From: Halorubrum aidingense JCM 13560 | Lineage (GTDB): Archaea; Halobacteriota; Halobacteria; Halobacteriales; Haloferacaceae | Direction: 5' to 3' | NCBI RefSeq assembly: GCF_000336995.1 | Contig: NZ_AOJI01000011.1 | Location: 1 to 44,472 of the forward strand | DNA length: 44,472 nucleotides | Program-made: the position numbers and the translations under genes | Notes under the pieces: generated by a model | Told to the model about the DNA's origin: nothing | Databases searched by the model: none | Seen by the model: only the letters and a program-made list of their open reading frames with translations | Part shown: one piece after another, positions 1 to 6,548 of the stretch | Numbering within the stretch: position 1 is the stretch's first letter | How the letters are laid out: every line of letters begins with the position of its first letter

Positions 1-39
1 TGCCTTGCCAGCCCGCTCAGAGATGTGTATAAGAGACAG
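1..39 (+). other. Sequencing adapter (454 primer B plus Tn5 mosaic end)
   Basis: Bases 2-20 read GCCTTGCCAGCCCGCTCAG, the Roche 454 primer B sequence, and bases 21-39 read AGATGTGTATAAGAGACAG, the 19-base Tn5 mosaic end used in Nextera libraries. This is library adapter left at the contig edge and not part of the genome. Biological sequence starts at base 40. Confidence 0.97.
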
Positions 40-84
40 GGCGATCACCGCGACGAGGAGAACGCGAGGCGCGGGGCTCCGCAT
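40..84 (-). CDS. Start of a divergent exported protein, truncated by the contig edge
   Basis: On the minus strand an ATG at 84-82 opens 15 codons that run into the adapter: MRSPAPRVLLVAVIA. An arginine-containing start followed by a hydrophobic run is what a signal peptide or first membrane segment looks like. A TATA-like T-rich motif (GCGTTTTGAG on the minus strand, near 112) lies about 28 bases before the ATG, as expected for a leaderless haloarchaeal gene. It diverges from the secreted protein gene at 288. Function cannot be judged from 15 residues. Confidence 0.5.
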
Positions 85-257
85 CAACTCAGGCCACTCA
101 TGCGCCGCTCAAAACGCTTTCCATACCCGGTTTCGCCGCCCGAAACGGAGAGCGATCCGCCCGCTTAGAACGGGCGATTCGTTCGGGTACGGTAGGCGAG
201 CCGTCCGAGTGCGGGGCGCAGCGAGCGGTGCGTCCGGGCACGGTCATTGAGGTGGAT

Positions 258-267
258 TTTTTATATC
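258..267 (+). promoter_or_regulatory. TATA element setting a leaderless start
   Basis: TTTTTATATC lies with its centre about 26 bases before the ATG at 288. It argues for translation starting at 288 (or the adjacent GTG at 285) and against the in-frame GTG at 228, which lies upstream of this promoter. Confidence 0.6.
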
Positions 268-287
268 CGGAGGCGAACCGGAGAGTG

Positions 288-1616
288 ATGAGAGCCCTCC
301 CGGCCGTCTTCGTGTTGCTGCTGGTTCTCGCGCCGATCGCCGGCGCGGTCGGCCCCGTTGCGGCCGGCGGTTCCGACGCGCTCGACCCCGTTGCGGCCGG
401 CGGTTCTGCCGCGGATCCCTCGATCGTCGCTACCACTCCCGACCCGGTGATCACGTCCGAGACCGCCGCCGACGTTCCCGGCGACCGGCCACAGGTCGAC
501 GAAGCGAACCTCACGTTCCGGACGCTATCGACCCCGGCGGACGCGTCGTCGCGAGTGGAGATCGGACCCCGCGGAGCGAACCTCGGGTCGTCGCTCTCGT
601 TCGGGGTCGACGAAACGGACGCCGCGATGGAGACCGCGGCCGTCGTCCAGCGTATCGAGAGCGCCGACACCGAGACCGAGCGACAGCGGGAGATCCTCGC
701 CGCGCTCAGCCGGGTGGAGCGCGACGAGGTGAGCCTCAACAGCCGGCAGAACGAGGCGTTCCGCGAGCACGCCGCGGGCAACATCTCCAACCGAGAGCTG
801 CTCGACGAGCTCGTTCGCATCGCGGCGACGGCCCGCGAGTACGACGAGCGGCTCGACGAGCTGAGCGAGCTCGCCGACGAGACCGACGGGTTCAGCTCAC
901 CGACCCGACTCGACGAACTACAGGTGGCGCTCCAGGTGTACGAGGGGCCGGTGCGCGACCAGGCGCTCGCCGCCGCCCGCGGCGAGACCGCCGCCACCGA
1001 CATCTACGTCGAGTCGAGCGACGGCGCGGTCGTGCTCGCGACCATCGACGACGGCGAGTACGTTCGGGAGGCGTTCCGGACGGACCGCTGGGACCGCGGC
1101 GGCGGCGAGATCAGCAACGACGACGCGATCAACGCCACGGCCGCGGCGTACCCCGAGACGGCGGCGCTTCGCGAGCCCGACGCGTTCGGCGCCGGCTCCG
1201 TCCAACGAATCACCATCCCGCACGAGTTCGGCACCCTCCGCACGTTCGTCAGCGGCGGGACCGAACAGGTGTTCGTCGAACACCAGCGGATCGCCCTCGA
1301 CGCGTTCCCCGACTCGGAGCCCGTCACGGAGAGCGGCGACGGCTTCAACGTGACCGTCGACCGCAGCTACGCGGGCGGCCCGGTGACCGTGACGGTCCGC
1401 GACGAGGAGGCGGGCGAACCGGTCGCCGACGTCACCGTCACGAAGAGCGTCGGCGACGGCGACAGCCAATCGATCGGATCCACGAACCGAAACGGCGTCG
1501 TCCGCACCCTCTCGCCCGCGGACACCTACCGGATCACCGTCGTCGACGAACCTCGCGTCGTCGTCGTCTCCGGTCTGGAGCCGATCGCGACGCCGCGGCC
1601 GGCCGACGACGCGTAG
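288..1616 (+). CDS. Secreted/anchored coiled-coil protein with Cna-B-like C-terminus (DUF7096-like)
   Basis: The 442-residue protein begins with a signal peptide (MRALPAVFVLLLVLAPIAGA). Two copies of the short motif LDPVAAGGS-like sequence follow (encoded about 353-412). Residues about 110-210 are rich in Glu, Arg and Leu in heptad-like spacing (for example ESADTETERQREILAALSRV), suggesting a coiled coil. The last about 90 residues hold a beta-rich segment (VTVTVRDEEAGEPVADVTVT) like a carboxypeptidase-regulatory/Cna-B domain. No C-terminal membrane anchor is visible. Haloarchaeal relatives are, from memory, filed under DUF7096; function is unknown. A cell-surface role is inferred from the signal peptide and from the pilin gene that follows in the same direction 99 bases later. 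Confidence 0.75.
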   Translation: MRALPAVFVLLLVLAPIAGAVGPVAAGGSDALDPVAAGGSAADPSIVATTPDPVITSETAADVPGDRPQVDEANLTFRTLSTPADASSRVEIGPRGANLGSSLSFGVDETDAAMETAAVVQRIESADTETERQREILAALSRVERDEVSLNSRQNEAFREHAAGNISNRELLDELVRIAATAREYDERLDELSELADETDGFSSPTRLDELQVALQVYEGPVRDQALAAARGETAATDIYVESSDGAVVLATIDDGEYVREAFRTDRWDRGGGEISNDDAINATAAAYPETAALREPDAFGAGSVQRITIPHEFGTLRTFVSGGTEQVFVEHQRIALDAFPDSEPVTESGDGFNVTVDRSYAGGPVTVTVRDEEAGEPVADVTVTKSVGDGDSQSIGSTNRNGVVRTLSPADTYRITVVDEPRVVVVSGLEPIATPRPADDA

Positions 1617-1715
1617 CCGCCACCACCGCTACCACCCCTACCGCCACTACCGCCCCCGGCAGACGCGCCGATTCACCGGCCGGCAGCTTTTATTCGATAC
1701 CGCGGCAGTCCCTCC

Positions 1716-2246
1716 GTGCGTCTCGATACTCCTCGGAGCTCGCGTCCGCCGACGCCCCCCAACTCGCGTCCGCCGACGCCTCCCAACTCGTCTGACCGCG
1801 CGCTCGCGCCGGTCGCCGGCGTGCTGTTGCTCGCGATCACGGTCGTCCTCGCCGGCGGCGTCGTCACCGCGGCGCTCGATGCGCCCGCCGAACCCGCGCC
1901 CTCGGCGATGCTGTCGCTGTCGGCCGTCGACGACCGGATCGCGATCGCTCACCGCGGCGGCGACGCCCTCGACGCGAGCGAGCTGTCGGTCCGCGTTCGC
2001 GTCGACGGCGAGCCGCTCGACCGACAGCCGCCCGTCCCGTTCTTTTCGGCGGCCGGGTTCCATCCGGGACCGACCGGGGCGTTCAACGCGGCGAGCGCCG
2101 ACCGGTGGCGCGTCGGCGGCACGGCGTCGTTCCGCGTGGCGGGGACGAACGACCCGACGCTCGAGCCGGGGCGGACGGTCACCGTCGAGGTCGCCGTCGA
2201 CGGGCGTCCGGTCGCGACGCTGGAGACGGTAGTCGAACCGGCGTGA
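1716..2246 (+). CDS. Type IV pilin-like protein with proline-rich N-terminal extension
   Basis: This 176-residue protein carries the archaeal class III pilin signature DRALAPVAGVLLLAITVVLAG at about residues 27-47: a charged site, the APV motif and a hydrophobic helix, as processed by the prepilin peptidase PibD. The following domain is beta-rich and acidic. A GTG start at 1716 is chosen because a TATA-like TTTTATTC is centred about 26 bases upstream. The region before the cleavage site is unusually long and proline-rich (RPPTPPNS twice), encoded by a 24-base tandem duplication. The protein probably reaches the surface as a minor pilin or as a pilin-like membrane protein; no assembly ATPase or platform gene is in the window. 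Confidence 0.8.
   Translation: MRLDTPRSSRPPTPPNSRPPTPPNSSDRALAPVAGVLLLAITVVLAGGVVTAALDAPAEPAPSAMLSLSAVDDRIAIAHRGGDALDASELSVRVRVDGEPLDRQPPVPFFSAAGFHPGPTGAFNAASADRWRVGGTASFRVAGTNDPTLEPGRTVTVEVAVDGRPVATLETVVEPA
1741..1788 (+). repeat. 24-base tandem duplication inside the pilin gene
   Basis: Two adjacent 24-base units (1741-1764 and 1765-1788) differ at one base. They encode RPPTPPNS twice in the segment before the pilin cleavage site. Being in frame, the repeat lengthens the signal peptide by eight residues per unit. Confidence 0.9.
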
Positions 2247-2321
2247 GAACTGACTTCTGGCCTCTCGGTTATCGACCGCCGAAGCCCGCGATCGTCTACT
2301 CTTCGGTGGTTGTGAACCCGT

Positions 2322-2945
2322 CTACTCTTCGGGGACCTGTGCGACGGTCGTGATCGCTCGCGGGCTCTGTGGCGTCGCGCGCTGGATGTGGTGTTCGAAC
2401 TCCTCGAATCCCGCCGCCGAGAACATCCGGTCCGCCTCCGCCTCGTCGTAAAAGAGCATGATCGCGTCGGCGATCCGCTGGAGGACGCGGTTGTGCGGGT
2501 AGTCGGGGCCGACGACGAGCACCTGTCCGCCCGGCTTCGCGACGCGGCGGATCTCCGAGAGCCCCTCGACCGGGTTCGGCCAGTACTCGATCGAACCGGA
2601 CGACCACACGATGTCGAAGGTGTCGTCTCGGAAGGGGAGTCGCTCGGCGTCGCCGCGGTAGAAGTTCACGCGGTCGCGTTTGCCGAACTTCTCGAACGCC
2701 TTCTCCATCTGGTGGACGCTCTGATCGAGTCCGTGGACGTCGTCGGCGTGTTCGAGCAGCCCCTCGGTGCCGAAACCGGTCCCGCAGCCGACGTCGAGCA
2801 CTTTCGGGTCGTCGCCGAACTCAAGCCACGAGAGCGCCTCCGAACGCATCTCGTCGTTCCAATTGAACCGATTGACCTGGTCGTACACCTTCGAGAGGTA
2901 CTTATAGAACAGGCGGGCGTTCGACTTGTTCTCGAGGATCCCCAT
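2322..2945 (-). CDS. Class I SAM-dependent methyltransferase
   Basis: The 207-residue protein has motif I VLDVGCGTGFGT at residues about 49-60, an acidic motif II loop (HGLDQSV), a post-motif GDAERLPFRDDTFD around residues 97-110 and motif III-like KPGGQVLVVGPD. These form the nucleotide-binding fold of UbiE/MPBQ-type methyltransferases. The C-terminal part after residue about 150 (RVLQRIADAIMLFYDEAEAD) resembles the haloarchaeal proteins often labelled MPBQ/MSBQ methyltransferase, which suggests quinone or prenyl-lipid methylation, but the substrate is inferred only. Start at 2945; a TTATGGGG motif about 29 bases upstream could be its TATA element. It converges with the pilin gene. Confidence 0.85.
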   Translation of the reverse strand: MGILENKSNARLFYKYLSKVYDQVNRFNWNDEMRSEALSWLEFGDDPKVLDVGCGTGFGTEGLLEHADDVHGLDQSVHQMEKAFEKFGKRDRVNFYRGDAERLPFRDDTFDIVWSSGSIEYWPNPVEGLSEIRRVAKPGGQVLVVGPDYPHNRVLQRIADAIMLFYDEAEADRMFSAAGFEEFEHHIQRATPQSPRAITTVAQVPEE

Positions 2946-3109
2946 TTACCGTTCCGTTGGGCCGCCCGCCCCATAACGACACGGATCCGGGGCGGAACGG
3001 CCGCCTCGACCGTCGCCCTCGCCGTCGGCGCTGTCGATGCCGGCTTTCGGCCTCCCTTGTTGACGCCCGCTTCCGACCGGCTTATCCGGCCGCCGACCGA
3101 TCTCCGGGT

Positions 3110-3973
3110 ATGGATCCGACGACGAGCGGCCGGTTCCGCGTGCACGACCGCCGCCCGCGCCCGGCCATCGAGGACGAGGGAGCGGACGGGGATCACGTCC
3201 AACTCGACGACCCGACTTCGGGAGGCGACGACCCGGCCCCGGGAGCCGACGCCGAGCGTCCGGACGAGTTCGTCCTCGTCGAACTCCCCGACGGTCCGGT
3301 GGACCCGAACGACCCGAACGCGGCGGATCAGTTCGACCCGCTGTACGCGACCGCTGAAGGATACGCGGGCGACCTCGCGGAGCGCGTGTCGGCGCTGGAA
3401 CCCGGCTTCGTCGTCGAGGCGACTCTGGCGTGGACGGACGGGTCGGCTCGGTTCGTCGATATCGACGTGGTCCGCGAGAGTCGGTTTCACTTCGCCGACG
3501 AGGTGGAGGGGATGTTCGAGGCGGCCGTCGAGACGTGGCGACAGATCCGGGCCGACGGCGAGGCGGTCGGCTCGATCACGACACGCTCGAACGACGGCGA
3601 TCCCAACGGCGCGCTCTATCTGTTCGCCGACGCGCCCGGCGGCGACACCTTCGCGGACCTCCGGGCGGGCCGGCTGCCGATCGAGCCGCTCGTCGCCCGC
3701 GTCAACGAATTCCGCGACGACGGGCCGCGAGAGGTGTTCGTGCTCCGACCGATCGCTCACGACTTCGTCGCCGTCTACGTCGTCTTCGACCGCGACGGCG
3801 TCCTCGCACAGACCGTCCGGGACACCTACGGGCTCGGGCCGGGGCTGGCCGCCGGGCTGGAAGCCGGCGAGTTCGAGGCGGCGAAAGCGGACTCCGGCGA
3901 CGGCTCCGCCGACGAGGCGTCGGGCGACACCGGCGACGCCGACGGCGACTTCGACGCCCTCGATCGGCTGTAG
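3110..3973 (+). CDS. Conserved haloarchaeal hypothetical protein (287 aa)
   Basis: The frame is open from 2957, but the ATG at 3110 (MDPTTSGRFRVHDRRP) sits about 26 bases after CTTATCC and fits a leaderless start. The first about 70 residues are polar and acidic with little order. Residues about 75-230 form an alternating hydrophobic pattern compatible with a compact alpha/beta domain (PGFVVEATLAWTDGSARFVDIDVV). The last about 30 residues are an acidic Asp/Gly/Ala tail. No signal peptide or membrane helix is present, so it is cytosolic. I do not recognise catalytic motifs; it may correspond to a haloarchaeal DUF (DUF6663 is a weak recollection). Its neighbours give no functional hint. Confidence 0.75.
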   Translation: MDPTTSGRFRVHDRRPRPAIEDEGADGDHVQLDDPTSGGDDPAPGADAERPDEFVLVELPDGPVDPNDPNAADQFDPLYATAEGYAGDLAERVSALEPGFVVEATLAWTDGSARFVDIDVVRESRFHFADEVEGMFEAAVETWRQIRADGEAVGSITTRSNDGDPNGALYLFADAPGGDTFADLRAGRLPIEPLVARVNEFRDDGPREVFVLRPIAHDFVAVYVVFDRDGVLAQTVRDTYGLGPGLAAGLEAGEFEAAKADSGDGSADEASGDTGDADGDFDALDRL

Positions 3974-4047
3974 CCGCGCTCCTTCTCTCGTTCTCCGGTG
4001 TCACTCGTCACGAGCGTCGACCCCGGTGTCCGACCGTCGTCGTCGTC

Positions 4048-5022
4048 TCAGAGCCAGTCGGCGTCGGGATCGACCCGACCGTCCGGGACCTCACCGTTGA
4101 GGACGGCGGCGACGTCGGCGGCGCCGCTCCGGTTCAGTTCGTCGCGGGCGTCCTCGCTGTACCACGCCGCGTGCGGGGTGACTACCGTGTCGTCACGCCC
4201 GACGAGGGGGTCGTTCTCGGGCGGCTCCGCCGCGAGCACGTCGAGCCCGGCGCCTTTGATCGCGTTCGCGTTCAGCGCGTCGAGCAGCGCGTCGGCGTCG
4301 ACGACCGGGCCGCGGCTCACGTTGACGAGCACCGACTCTTCGCCGAGACGGTCGAGCGCGTCGGCGTCGACCATCCCCCGGGTCGCGTCCGTCAGCGGCG
4401 CGTAGACGCCGACGTGGTCGGCGCGGTCGAACAGCTCCTCGAACGCGACCTTCTCGACGCCGTACTCGGCCATCTCGTCCGCTTCGACGAACGGATCGTA
4501 CGCGACGAGCTCGGCGTCGAACCCCGAGAGCTGCTCGGCCGCGCGCTGCGCGATGGGGCCGAACGAGACCAGTCCGATCGTCGACGCGCTCACGCGCCGT
4601 ATCGGGCGGCCGACCGTCCAGTCCCAGCCGCCGGCGGCGACGGCGTCGTCGTATTCGTCCAGCGACCGCAGGCAGGCGAGCAGCAACGAGACCGAGTGCG
4701 TCGCCACTTCGTCGGTGCAGTAGTCTGGGACCCGCGTGACGGTGACGCCGTTGTCCGCCGCGGCCGCGACGTCGACGTTATCGACACCGACAGCCGATCG
4801 GACGACCACGCGAAGATCCAACCGATCGAGCGCCTCGGCGGTCACGGGCGTGTTGATGTCCGTCACGATCGCGTCGGCGCCCGTGGCGGCCGCGATCAGG
4901 CTCTCGGTCGAGTCGAACTCGGCGACCTCGACGGTGACCGGCTCGTCGACCGCCTCCTCGAGGACCTCGCGGTACGTCTCCGGGTCGATCATCTCGAACG
5001 CCGACAGCACGACTGTTGCCAT
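4048..5022 (-). CDS. C-terminal-binding-protein-like D-2-hydroxyacid dehydrogenase
   Basis: This 324-residue protein belongs to the NAD-dependent D-2-hydroxyacid dehydrogenases. The N-terminal catalytic half contains VVVRSAVGVDNVDVAAAA. The Rossmann half contains the shortened nucleotide loop GLVSFGPIAQR near residue 150. The catalytic triad is visible: Arg in NVSRGPVVD, Glu in LAAEPPE and His in VTPHAAWYS. The Trp after the His and the overall pattern match the CtBP_dh subgroup rather than phosphoglycerate dehydrogenase, and there is no ACT domain. The substrate is unknown; a 2-keto acid reduction is the safe statement. Start at 5022 is the only good ATG. A minus-strand CTAAAA motif near 5095 may be its promoter, giving a leader of some 45 bases. 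Confidence 0.9.
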   Translation of the reverse strand: MATVVLSAFEMIDPETYREVLEEAVDEPVTVEVAEFDSTESLIAAATGADAIVTDINTPVTAEALDRLDLRVVVRSAVGVDNVDVAAAADNGVTVTRVPDYCTDEVATHSVSLLLACLRSLDEYDDAVAAGGWDWTVGRPIRRVSASTIGLVSFGPIAQRAAEQLSGFDAELVAYDPFVEADEMAEYGVEKVAFEELFDRADHVGVYAPLTDATRGMVDADALDRLGEESVLVNVSRGPVVDADALLDALNANAIKGAGLDVLAAEPPENDPLVGRDDTVVTPHAAWYSEDARDELNRSGAADVAAVLNGEVPDGRVDPDADWL

Positions 5023-5207
5023 GCGCGGCGGTTCGTGCTCACCCCACTTGACGGCTGTTACTGACGCGTTCAGCCGCTGAAAACACCGATTTTAGATCGT
5101 GACGGTTTCCGCCGCGATCGGACTGTTCGATCGCTTTCGCCCGCTCGACGGCGTGCCGCCCGCCGCCGTTCCGATGGCTCTTTGACCGCCCGCCGGGTAG
5201 GGCGCCC

Positions 5208-5516
5208 GTGAGCGACGACAGTTCGACGAAACCGCCGATGCTCGTCCTCCTGGAGTCGTTGGCGTTCTACCGGAACGTCCGGATCGGCCTCCTCTCCGGG
5301 GCGGCGCTCGCGGTTCTCCTGTACCTCGTTCGGACGCTGGAGCTGTTCGGCCCCGTGATCGACACCCGGGAGTATCCGCTGTTCGGTCCCGACGTGTGGT
5401 TTCTCCTCCTGGCGTTCGTGCTGGCGGCGACGTTCGGGCTGCTGGTGGCCATCGGACTCACGATCGCCGAAGCGGTTCGCGGCGCCCGTGACGTCTCTCC
5501 CGACCGCGACGCGTGA
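5208..5516 (+). CDS. Small two-helix membrane protein
   Basis: The 102-residue protein has two hydrophobic segments (about residues 25-45, LLSGAALAVLLYLVRT, and about 63-88, WFLLLAFVLAATFGLLVAIGL). Between them lies a short loop with a Tyr-Pro-Leu-Phe motif, and the ends are charged. GTG at 5208 follows a TTTGACC motif by about 26 bases and is preferred. It looks like one of the many conserved haloarchaeal small integral membrane proteins of unknown function. It converges with the winged-helix gene at 5582. Confidence 0.7.
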   Translation: MSDDSSTKPPMLVLLESLAFYRNVRIGLLSGAALAVLLYLVRTLELFGPVIDTREYPLFGPDVWFLLLAFVLAATFGLLVAIGLTIAEAVRGARDVSPDRDA

Positions 5517-5581
5517 GCGGGGACCGAGCGAACGGCGGAACCGGCTTGCGTCTCGGACGGTGACCCAAACCGTCTCCGTCG

Positions 5582-5863
5582 TCAGTCGGCCGTGCAGGAG
5601 GCGTCACTCTCGTCGCCGGTGAACTCCTGTGCGGGCTCCGTGAGCTTGTAGAGGTTCTGCCGGGCGTCCGCGAAGTATACGTCCTCGTCGACGACGCCGA
5701 TCCCTTCGAGCCGTTCGAGCGCGTACCGGACGGTCCGCGCGGACAGCATCGACTCTTGGACGATCCCCTTCTGGGTCAACGGTCCGTTGTATTCGAGCAC
5801 CTTGAAAACGAGTTTGGCGCTCGGCGGGAGGTCGTCGAGACCCTCCGTTTGGGTTCCTTCCAT
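5582..5863 (-). CDS. Winged helix-turn-helix transcription regulator (MarR-like)
   Basis: The 93-residue protein is almost only a winged-helix domain. Helix 1 is SAKLVFKVLEY, helix 2 is TQKGIVQESML, the recognition helix is SARTVRYALERLEGIGVV and the wing is DEDVYFADARQNLYKL. The C-terminal tail has one Cys (DASCTAD). Such stand-alone haloarchaeal wHTH proteins act as local regulators, but no ligand-sensing domain is present and the target is unknown. A TATA-like CATTTATGAC on the minus strand at about 5892 supports a near-leaderless start at 5863. It sits divergently from the palindrome-bearing region at 6001. Confidence 0.85.
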   Translation of the reverse strand: MEGTQTEGLDDLPPSAKLVFKVLEYNGPLTQKGIVQESMLSARTVRYALERLEGIGVVDEDVYFADARQNLYKLTEPAQEFTGDESDASCTAD

Positions 5864-6238
5864 CGTTACGAATCGAAACCGTACATCGTCATAAATGTTG
5901 ATGGACCCTCGGCCGTTTCAGCGGATTTCGACGCAGATGCCGGCAATTTATTCTGGTAAAACTCCGAATACCGGCAAAAAAATCCGTTTTATCGCCGACA
6001 GACTGACCGGTCAGTCAGTACGATCGGCTCGCGCGCGCTCTCGGTCGGCGGCGGAACTCGGGTCGACGAGTGCTTTGGGTGTCTTTCAACTGATACGATT
6101 TCCCGGCCCGACGGCGCGGACGATCCGTGCCGACGGGCGCAGCCGCCGTCGTGTCGGACCCGAGCGGGCTCGCGTGACGTTCGGGACGAGTGGGGCCGGA
6201 ACGAACGGCTTTTCACGGGCGCTCGCGGATCCGTTGGT
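5864..6238. other. Intergenic region with a second promoter but no recognisable gene
   Basis: Besides the promoters of the wHTH gene (minus, about 5892) and of the EMC6-like gene (plus, CTTTTCAC about 6211), the stretch has a TTTTATC box at about 5989-5995 followed by a perfect 16-base palindrome at 6001-6016. The only plus-strand open frame after it lacks haloarchaeal coding character (Arg/Ser/Gly rich, not acidic), so I call no gene. Confidence 0.6.
6001..6016. promoter_or_regulatory. Perfect 16-base palindrome, TetR-type operator candidate
   Basis: GACTGACCGGTCAGTC equals its own reverse complement. It lies immediately after a TATA-like TTTTATC, i.e. between a promoter and its expected start point, where a repressor would block transcription. 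The ACTGACCGGTCAGT core resembles operators of TetR/AcrR regulators. No TetR gene is found in the window. Confidence 0.6.
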
Positions 6239-6547
6239 ATGAGCGACGACTCGGGGATAACGGGCCACACCCGAAGCGTAGTCGTCACGACGATCACCTG
6301 TCTCGCGGGGATCGCCGCTGGCGTCGTGTCGGCTATGTACGTCGGGACCGACGTGGCCGCCGCCGAGAGCACGACCCTCGTGTTGGTGATGGGCGCGTTC
6401 GTACTCGTCCAGTACCCGCTGTATAAGGTCATCGGGGTCGGCGACTTCGGCGTTAAGGATAACCTCTACGTGGCGTTTCTGACGTTCACGCTGTGGTTCA
6501 TCAGCTACACCGTACTGGCAACGTCCACCGTGCAGTTGGGTGTCTAA
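6239..6547 (+). CDS. EMC6-like membrane protein
   Basis: The 102-residue protein has three predicted membrane helices (about residues 12-33, 43-62 and 76-97) and short loops, the size and topology of EMC6, a subunit of the eukaryotic ER membrane protein complex; haloarchaeal homologues are annotated as EMC6-like. The likely role is in membrane-protein biogenesis, but this is inferred from the family. The promoter CTTTTCAC is centred about 28 bases before the ATG, so the mRNA is leaderless. Its stop codon is one base before the start of the ABCE1 gene, making co-transcription near certain. Confidence 0.75.
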   Translation: MSDDSGITGHTRSVVVTTITCLAGIAAGVVSAMYVGTDVAAAESTTLVLVMGAFVLVQYPLYKVIGVGDFGVKDNLYVAFLTFTLWFISYTVLATSTVQLGV

Positions 6548-6548
6548 C

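Noticed and set aside
5..250. Open frame starting in the first bases
   Set aside because: It begins inside the adapter sequence and translates Tn5 mosaic end; artificial.
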